From: an uncultured Eggerthellaceae bacterium
GTDB lineage: Bacteria > Actinomycetota > Coriobacteriia > Coriobacteriales > Eggerthellaceae
Length of the DNA: 10,672 bases
Direction: 5' to 3'
NCBI GenBank assembly: GCA_946631805.1
Contig: CAMPAJ010000035.1
Coordinates: 1-10,672, forward strand
The notes beneath the pieces are model-generated. The model was not told the DNA's origin and did no database searches. It was given only the letters and a program-made list of their open reading frames with translations. Below, in pieces: positions 6,498 through 10,672 of the stretch. A program made the translations under genes and the position numbers. How positions within the stretch are numbered: position 1 is the stretch's first letter; each line of letters opens with the position of its first letter.

Positions 6498-6592
6498 CGC
6501 GTGAACGGGGGACGGAGGAATGTTCATGCGAACAACCTCAAACTTGCCCGAAGACCTGCCGCGTGAACATTCCTCCGTCCCCCGTTCACGCG
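6498..6592. repeat. Nested inverted repeat (REP doublet-like element)
   Basis: Arms 6498-6530 and 6560-6592 are 33 nt each and reverse complements with a single mismatch (6527, T in place of C), separated by 29 nt. Each arm is itself a small inverted repeat: CGCGTGAAC ... GTTCACGCG (9 bp, one mismatch in the left arm) around a 15-nt core GGGGGACGGAGGAAT. So the element is two inverted copies of a hairpin unit, the arrangement seen in paired REP units. It fills most of the gap between the divergent DUF1638 and metallophosphoesterase genes. No open frame or transposase is inside. Confidence 0.88.
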
Positions 6593-6677
6593 TGCTCATC
6601 GCGTCTTGCTGTACGATATGTGCAACCACAGCCATGTGGGCTTGAGCCTGAGCCCGAACCTGTCATTGGGAGGACAT

Positions 6678-7424
6678 GTGCCTGTATACGCCGTTTCCGA
6701 TATTCACGGTTGCTACGACCAGCTCATGGCCGTGCTCGACAGCGCGCGGTTCGATTATTCGCGCGACCAGCTCTACGTGCTCGGCGACCTCATCGACCGA
6801 GGGCCGCAAATCGACCTTTGCGCCCGATGGCTCGTGGAAAACGAGGCGAATGCGCAGGGGTCTCCCGTTCATTTCATCATGGGCAACCACGAGGAAATGG
6901 CCAGCTGGGCGTTTTCGGGCGCGTGGTCCCGCTTCGTATTCGACGAGGTCACGCGGCCATCATGGGAGCTAAACGGGGGAGCGGCTACCGTGCAGCAGCT
7001 AAAGGAGCTCGAATCGTCGACTGTCGACGCGTTCCAGCGCATCGTCGAGCGCGCGCCAAAGGCTGTGACGCTGCGCCTCAGTGGACGGCTCGTCTTGCTC
7101 TGTCATGCCGGCATTCGCCCCGCCGAGCCGGAAGCGGAAGCGGGGGAGTGGCTGATCCAGTCGGCGGAAGACCTCATGTGAATCGGCGTCGAATGGTACG
7201 GCGCGTCCGAGCAGCCGCCGTTCGACGTGGTGTCGGGCCACATGCCCACCGTTGCGCTGTGTCGCGAGCCCGAATTGCCCGGCTGCCCTGAGGAGGTGCG
7301 CGCTGCCGGCGCCGATGCCCGCATGATGCACTGGGGCCGCAAGCACGACATCGATTGCGGATGCGTCTTCGGCGGCAGAATGGGGCTGCTGCGGCTCGAT
7401 GATTGGCGGGAGTTCTACGCGTAG
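6678..7424 (+). pseudogene. Metallophosphoesterase (PPP/ApaH-like) interrupted by an in-frame TGA
   Basis: The frame from the GTG at 6678 to the TAG at 7422-7424 spells one calcineurin-like phosphoesterase of 248 codons, broken by TGA at 7179-7181 (codon 168). The GTG is chosen because GGGAGGA lies just upstream and the protein then starts at the domain (PVYAVSDIHG). Metal-site motifs are D8-x-H10-G, G36-D37-LI-D40-R41-G, G69-N70-H71-E72 and H143 (CHAG). After the TGA the same frame continues with the last motif, G187-H188-MPT, and the typical end CGCVFGGRMGLLRLDDWREFY. The stop replaces a position that is usually Trp in relatives ('DL.W(I)..E(W/F)Y'), so a TGG-to-TGA change is the simplest cause. 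The 167-residue product would lack the GH motif and probably be inactive. Selenocysteine there is unlikely. If intact, it would be a protein phosphatase or dinucleoside-tetraphosphatase-like hydrolase. Confidence 0.82.
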
Positions 7425-7470
7425 GCGATCGCGGCACGGGGCCTGCGGCTATCACAACGCATATCGCCCG

Positions 7471-7570
7471 CCAGATGATTTGGGGTCTTTAAATCGGGGA
7501 CAGCATCTTTCGTCGTCGCCTAGATAGCTTTATGGGAAAGGACATTGGGGGCTGTCCCAACGTCATCTGG
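7471..7570. repeat. Degenerate palindromic element with a GGGGACAG core
   Basis: Outer 8-bp arms CCAGATGA (7471-7478) and TCATCTGG (7563-7570) enclose inner arms GGGACAG (7497-7503) and CTGTCCC (7552-7558). The two arm pairs are offset by 14 nt, so pairing is imperfect. It resembles a decayed relative of the GGGGAC palindromes elsewhere in the window. It lies between the broken phosphoesterase gene and the membrane-protein gene. Confidence 0.45.
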
Positions 7571-7601
7571 CGCGGAATGCGCGGAAACGGGACGGTCGTG
7601 C

Positions 7602-7607
7602 GATAAT
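7602..7607 (+). promoter_or_regulatory. Putative -10 element placed for leaderless transcription
   Basis: GATAAT ends 8 nt before the ATG at 7616, so transcription would be expected to start at or next to the start codon. No ribosome binding site is present in the preceding 20 nt, and no -35 is visible. Confidence 0.42.
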
Positions 7608-7615
7608 GCTGTGCC

Positions 7616-8239
7616 ATGATGAGTAAGGCACACATAGCGGTTGGTGCGGCGGTGGGGTTGGCGTTTGCGCAGGCGGGGTCTGTGGAGTCGTGCATTGCCG
7701 CCGTCATGGGTGGATGTGCGGGCGGCATAGTGGCCGACTGCGACATCACGCCGAGCCGAGCTCATAAAGATGCGCTCATCGGGAGGCTTATCGTCGTTGG
7801 CTTGACGCTTGCGTGCCTGGCTATCGATCGCTATGTAAGCGCGGGACTTTGCGATTACCTGCTTGAACATATCGGTATGAGGCTAGTCGTGGGTGTGGGA
7901 CTTCTTGTGGCGCTTGTGGCTATTGGTGCCCATACGAATCATCGGTCGTTTACCCATTCCCTTGTTGCGATGGCTGCATTTTGCGCTGCCGCCTGGCTGA
8001 TCTGCGAGCCGGTGATGCCGTATTTCGCCTTGGGATATGCGTCGCATTTGGTTTTGGATGTTACGAACAAGCAAGGCATTCGCCTGATCTGGCCGGCGAA
8101 GGCTAAGGTGAGCTTGGGTCTGTGCAGCGCCAAGGGCGTCGCTAATACCGCTGCCATGGTTTTGGGAATTGCCGCCACGGCGCTTCTGCTCGTGTACCGT
8201 TTGGGGCCGCTTGCGGGCATTGGGATTGCGTTCGTCTAG
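7616..8239 (+). CDS. YdjM-family membrane-bound metal-dependent hydrolase
   Basis: This 207-residue inner-membrane protein of the YdjM (formerly DUF457) family has conserved residues H6 near the start, D41/D43 in ADCDI, H109-R-S-F-T-H114 and H144-xxx-D148 (ASHLVLDVTNKQGI), which match the family's presumed metal ligands. Hydrophobic stretches at about 7-40, 57-70, 88-105, 113-131 and 176-195 fit several membrane spans. The substrate is unknown; in E. coli the homologue is SOS-induced, but no LexA box is apparent here. Two ATGs are adjacent (7616 and 7619). Neither has a ribosome binding site, while a GATAAT lies just upstream, so leaderless translation is likely. The gene looks monocistronic. 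No clear terminator is seen in 8240-8475, which holds no other gene. Confidence 0.86.
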   Translation: MMSKAHIAVGAAVGLAFAQAGSVESCIAAVMGGCAGGIVADCDITPSRAHKDALIGRLIVVGLTLACLAIDRYVSAGLCDYLLEHIGMRLVVGVGLLVALVAIGAHTNHRSFTHSLVAMAAFCAAAWLICEPVMPYFALGYASHLVLDVTNKQGIRLIWPAKAKVSLGLCSAKGVANTAAMVLGIAATALLLVYRLGPLAGIGIAFV

Positions 8240-8475
8240 AATGGGTGCCAGGCCGTTTTTGGCGCTCATTACAGTTCACGTCGGCCTCTCAACATCCGTC
8301 TTGTTCAGAAGGGCGATGGGGCCGTTCATTTGGCTTCGGCTAATTGATGCGTATTACAAGAACGGCGTCTGCAGAATCGCCATGGTCCCATCGTCCTCCT
8401 AATAGGGCCGCTGGGGACTGAGCTGTAACTACCAAGAACGTCAGGGCGCTCATTTTCGATGCAATTCCCCGGTCG

Positions 8476-9429
8476 CTACTCGATAGGATATTTCGCCATG
8501 TAGTCGGCGTACTTGGTCTGCAGGTGGTAACGCAGGACTTCGATGATGTGGCGGGCGCGCACATTGGGGCGCGCCCTTTTGCTGTAGACAAAACCCACAA
8601 GCGTGATGGAGCGCGGCGTCGAGAACGGCGTGAAGCGAAGTGCCTTGTTTGCGAGCTGGGGATTTGCTTGAATGAGCGAGAACCCGAACGAGTCGTACAA
8701 CAGCGTGAGGCCGCCCGAAAGCGATGCGAGCTCGATGCGCCCTTTGGGGTTGGCCATGCCCATTTGAATGTTGTTCAGCGGGTAATCCTGCATGACGTAT
8801 TCGGCCAACCGGCGCATTTCGCGATGGGAATCGATGGAAAGCGGCACGTCAGCGAGCTGCTCGCGGTGGATGGCGCCCCGCACCTTGAGCGGCGACTCCT
8901 TGCTCCAGACAACGCCAGCGCGTGTGGCGATCATGGGCTCGAATATCAAATCCGGGTACTTGGCGAGCCGCTCGGTTGCCCCATAGATGTCGCACAGGTA
9001 CAGCTCGCTGCCGTCGGATTGCTGCGCTCCTTCGATGACCTGCTGGAACGGCTCCTCGACCAAATTGATGGATTCGAGGGTTTTCATCTGTCGCACAAAC
9101 GGCTCCGAAATCTGCGAGGGGTAGTAAGTCATGTGAATAATGAGCCGCATGTCATCATGGCTTGATGTGGCATGATGCGCATACAGGTCCTTGAGGGTGT
9201 CGCTGTATTCCGCTAACAGGACTTTTGCGTGCTCGAGTAGCACCTCGCCCGATCCCGTGAGCCTTACGCCGCGGCTTTCTCGCTCCACGAGCTTCACGCC
9301 GAGCTCCGACTCGAGCGAGCTTATGGCTTTGTTCAATCCCTGTTGGGAAATGAACACGTTCTTGGCCGCTCCGTAGAACGACCCGACGCGCGCTAGTTCC
9401 ACGAAATACCGCAACGTATCGATTTGCAC
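8476..9429 (-). CDS. LysR-family transcriptional regulator
   Basis: This 317-residue protein has the usual LysR layout and length. The N-terminal winged helix-turn-helix covers roughly residues 1-65 (LRYFVELARVGSFYGAAKNV, then SQQGLNKAISSLESELGVKLVER and LTGSGEVLLEHA). A linker helix and a two-lobe effector-binding domain follow to about residue 305. The start is a GTG at 9429-9427, preceded by a strong GGAGGGGG. A TATACT -10 lies 35 nt upstream of the start. LysR genes usually sit divergent from their target; here the upstream 560 bp hold no divergent gene, so the target may be the gene itself or a distant locus such as one of the molybdopterin modules. The effector ligand is not predictable from the sequence. 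Confidence 0.93.
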   Translation of the reverse strand: MQIDTLRYFVELARVGSFYGAAKNVFISQQGLNKAISSLESELGVKLVERESRGVRLTGSGEVLLEHAKVLLAEYSDTLKDLYAHHATSSHDDMRLIIHMTYYPSQISEPFVRQMKTLESINLVEEPFQQVIEGAQQSDGSELYLCDIYGATERLAKYPDLIFEPMIATRAGVVWSKESPLKVRGAIHREQLADVPLSIDSHREMRRLAEYVMQDYPLNNIQMGMANPKGRIELASLSGGLTLLYDSFGFSLIQANPQLANKALRFTPFSTPRSITLVGFVYSKRARPNVRARHIIEVLRYHLQTKYADYMAKYPIE

Positions 9430-9464
9430 GAGGCCCCCTCCATCGTGAAAAGCTGACGAAATCC

Positions 9465-9470
9465 AGTATA
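9465..9470 (-). promoter_or_regulatory. Putative -10 element of the LysR gene, with nearby inverted repeats
   Basis: On the minus strand this reads TATACT, 35 nt before the GTG start. Just upstream lies the inverted sequence GGTA-4-TACC (9474-9485), and farther upstream the perfect 10-bp palindrome GCACATGTGC (9504-9513) and ACGTGT-8-ACACGT (9531-9550). Any of these could be an operator for autoregulation. The rest of 9551-9685 shows no gene or clear element. Confidence 0.4.
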
Positions 9471-9685
9471 AACGGTAGGATTACCAATCCCTTGGGCAAA
9501 GTTGCACATGTGCCGAAGAGGATAACGGCGACGTGTGCCGCAAAACACGTTGGAACACGCAAATGCATGCAGGAAAACGCTTTGGACGCTCTTCCAGCAC
9601 ATGGGCTGCATCGCATCCTCTATTCACTTCTTGCTCGGGATGAGCGGGCAGGGTAGGCTCGGCTGAGCAAGGTATAGCGAGGTGC

Positions 9686-9726
9686 GCTAAATGAGTCGGG
9701 AGAACGTATTTCGTGACTCATTTAGC
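9686..9726. repeat. Hairpin repeat with GCTAAATGAGTC arms
   Basis: Perfect 12-bp arms (GCTAAATGAGTC at 9686-9697 with 9715-9726) surround a 17-nt loop. It lacks the GGGGAC core and has no T-tract. It is the first of four hairpins between the LysR gene and the right-hand module. Confidence 0.7.
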
Positions 9727-9741
9727 AACCTGGTAGACGAA

Positions 9742-9850
9742 GCTCCGGGCGAGGGAGGCGGGGTGGTGAGCGATTCTGCAGCCACATTTCCTGTAATACA
9801 CTTAGATTAGGCGAAGCCAAGCGAACTACCCCGCCTCCCTCGCCCGGAGC
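9742..9850. repeat. Long inverted repeat, GC-rich 22-bp arms around an AT-richer centre
   Basis: Perfect 22-bp arms at 9742-9763 and 9829-9850 (outer GCTCCGGGCGAGGGAGG) extend to 26 bp with one mismatch (9767/9825). The central 57 nt contains no open frame and is more AT-rich than the arms. The size and shape fit a short non-autonomous element or a structured RNA. No target-site duplication could be confirmed. Confidence 0.8.
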
Positions 9851-9875
9851 GGTGGGATGGGAAAACGTGGAGGCG

Positions 9876-9922
9876 AATGAAATGAAAGAACGCGCATCGA
9901 GGTCAACTCTCGATGCGCGTTC
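9876..9922 (-). terminator. Rho-independent terminator of the right-hand molybdopterin/Fe-S operon
   Basis: Perfect 14-bp arms (9888-9901 and 9909-9922, GAACGCGCATCGAG) have a 7-nt loop. On the minus strand the stem is followed by TTTCATTTCATT, and it lies 74 nt after the Fe-S gene stop. Confidence 0.78.
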
Positions 9923-9946
9923 GCGATCGTAGGTGGGTGCCGCAGG

Positions 9947-9979
9947 ATGTGTATTTGGGGTCAGACCCCAAATACACAT
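9947..9979. repeat. REP-like palindrome, GGGGTC-core type, copy 2
   Basis: Perfect 16-bp arms (ATGTGTATTTGGGGTC at 9947-9962 with 9964-9979) flank a central A. It is identical to the element at 263-295 except for one base. It lies 16 nt downstream of the minus-strand Fe-S gene and before its terminator, so it would be in that transcript's 3' end. Confidence 0.9.
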
Positions 9980-9995
9980 TTTGAGCGGTAGCCCG

Positions 9996-10409
9996 TTAAA
10001 TGTCTTTCTCGGCGTACCACACGCCGGCGCGGGTCTTCTCCCACGGGTGCAGCTGGTAGATGCGGAAGTCCTGCTGGCGCAGTTCTTCCATCCTCTTGCT
10101 GATGGCGCTTTCGGGGTCGTCCAAATCGCCGTACGTCAGCGCTTCGGTCGTGCAGTTGTATACGCAGAAGGGCTGGTCGCCCGTGCGCGCATTGCCCGAG
10201 CAGGCGAGACAGTCGGTGTGATACACCGGCATCCACTTCATGTACAGGTTGGGCCATTTGCCGCCCGGCGTATCGATTTGCCCGCCGCCGATGGTGCGCA
10301 CGTACATGCGGTAGTCGTCTACGTCCAAGCCGTAGGCTTTCTTGCAGGCCATGCTGCAGGTCCAGCAGCCGACGCAGCGGTTGATGTTCACGAGGGTCGA
10401 GTTTGCCAT
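9996..10409 (-). CDS. Ferredoxin-like electron-transfer subunit with two [4Fe-4S] clusters (second paralogue)
   Basis: This 137-residue protein is paralogous to the one at 503-997. Cysteines are C12-x2-C15-x2-C18-x3-C22 and C67-x2-C70-x11-C82-x3-C86, the same spacing as the other copy, so two [4Fe-4S] clusters are predicted. The residue after C86 is Thr rather than the common Pro. Shared segments include GCWTCS, YMKWMPVYH against RMSWMPYYTH, and RIYQL near the end. The ATG at 10409-10407 overlaps the upstream stop in TAATG and is preceded by GGAAGGTGG; the frame is open further upstream but that stretch is arginine-rich and antisense-like. The overlap implies translational coupling with the large subunit. 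It likely relays electrons for that enzyme. Export, if any, would depend on the partner. Confidence 0.88.
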   Translation of the reverse strand: MANSTLVNINRCVGCWTCSMACKKAYGLDVDDYRMYVRTIGGGQIDTPGGKWPNLYMKWMPVYHTDCLACSGNARTGDQPFCVYNCTTEALTYGDLDDPESAISKRMEELRQQDFRIYQLHPWEKTRAGVWYAEKDI

Positions 10410-10672
10410 TATGCTTCCACCTTCCTCACTTCGCACAGGGAATCCCAGAAGACCTCGGCCTTGTTCTTCTCCACGACGTTGCACACGGCGTGCGGGATGT
10501 TGTCGACCACGTCGCGCATATGCGAGCCGTACGTCACGACTGCGGTCAGCGTGTCCATGCCTTCCTCGGTGTTGAGCGGCGTTGCCAGCGTTTGCGGGCA
10601 ATCGGTGCCCTCGTACTCGCGCTCCTTGAAGCTGTACCACATGTGCGCCATGCCGGGCGCGATGTCCTCGCG
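10409..10672 (-). CDS. Molybdopterin oxidoreductase large subunit, C-terminal tail (partial, 5' end outside window)
   Basis: The last 87 residues are present, open from the window edge to TAA at 10411-10409. The tail opens with APGMAHMWYSFKEREYEG and ends FWDSLCEVRKVEA, aligning with the left-edge tail (PPGTVQVWFGWRKRQFEQ ... IWDCACDIRKL) in the PG strand, the charged stretch after it and the closing C-(D/E)-(I/V)-RK. The overlap with the ferredoxin-like gene supports a Mo-bis-MGD enzyme of the DMSO-reductase family. Sequence identity to the left copy is low, so the two probably have different substrates. The active-site region is outside the window, so no substrate can be named. Confidence 0.6.
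   Translation of the reverse strand, partial: REDIAPGMAHMWYSFKEREYEGTDCPQTLATPLNTEEGMDTLTAVVTYGSHMRDVVDNIPHAVCNVVEKNKAEVFWDSLCEVRKVEA

Noticed and set aside
7179..7181. TGA as a selenocysteine codon in the phosphoesterase
   Set aside because: The position is normally Trp, metal ligands of this family are Asp/His/Asn, and no SECIS-like hairpin is obvious immediately downstream.
8411..8425. GGGGACTG near 8413 as another GGGGAC palindrome
   Set aside because: No matching GTCCCC arm is found nearby, so only one half of the core is present.
8261..8454. 10-bp direct repeat GGCGCTCATT at 8261-8270 and 8445-8454
   Set aside because: It is too short for an attachment site or target duplication claim, and nothing mobile lies between the copies.
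9155..9616. Open frame of 153 codons on the minus strand, overlapping the LysR start
   Set aside because: Its second half lies in another frame over the LysR helix-turn-helix region and it has no family features.
263..9979. CRISPR array from the repeated palindromes
   Set aside because: The copies are far apart, differ in sequence, have no regular spacers and no cas genes are present.

Overview
The window looks like a chromosomal stretch from a high-GC, anaerobic Gram-positive bacterium. The best guess is a member of the Coriobacteriia/Eggerthellaceae. This is inferred from GC-rich codon use, good AGGAGG-type ribosome binding sites, paralogous molybdopterin oxidoreductase/Fe-S modules, a LysR regulator and many short GGGGAC-core palindromes. 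No 16S or other taxonomic marker is present.

Layout. Left edge (+): the C-terminal tail of a molybdopterin oxidoreductase large subunit (3-263), a 239-bp spacer that opens with a palindrome, then its two-cluster ferredoxin-like partner (503-997) and a strong terminator. Next, on the minus strand, is a two-gene AmmeMemoRadiSam operon: a fused MEMO-AMMECR1 protein (3679-2189) followed after 4 nt by its radical SAM partner (2184-1315). Then come an AlkA-like HhH-GPD DNA glycosylase (minus, 4538-3858), a flavodoxin-fold iron-sulfur flavoprotein-like reductase (plus, 4816-5358), and a DUF1638 protein (minus, 6289-5579) that converges on it around a shared hairpin terminator. After these are a metallophosphoesterase gene broken by an in-frame TGA (plus, 6678-7424), a YdjM-type membrane protein that looks leaderless (plus, 7616-8239), and a LysR regulator (minus, 9429-8476). 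Right edge (-): a second ferredoxin-like subunit (10409-9996) overlapping by 1 nt the tail of a second molybdopterin oxidoreductase (10672-10409).

The two edge modules are paralogous: the large-subunit tails and both cysteine motifs match in order and spacing. They point toward each other. They probably serve anaerobic respiration or dehydroxylation-type redox chemistry on unidentified substrates. The genes between them look like an accessory mix rather than one pathway; the AmmeMemoRadiSam pair is the only clear functional unit among them.

The most striking non-coding signal is a set of intergenic palindromes. Most have different arms but share a GGGGAC or GGGGTC core. One type occurs twice (263-295 and 9947-9979). 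One is a nested two-level inverted repeat (6498-6592). Four hairpins are crowded into 9686-9979. These resemble REP elements mobilised by REP-associated (Y1/IS200-like) transposases, but no transposase gene lies in the window. No rRNA, tRNA or CRISPR array was seen.
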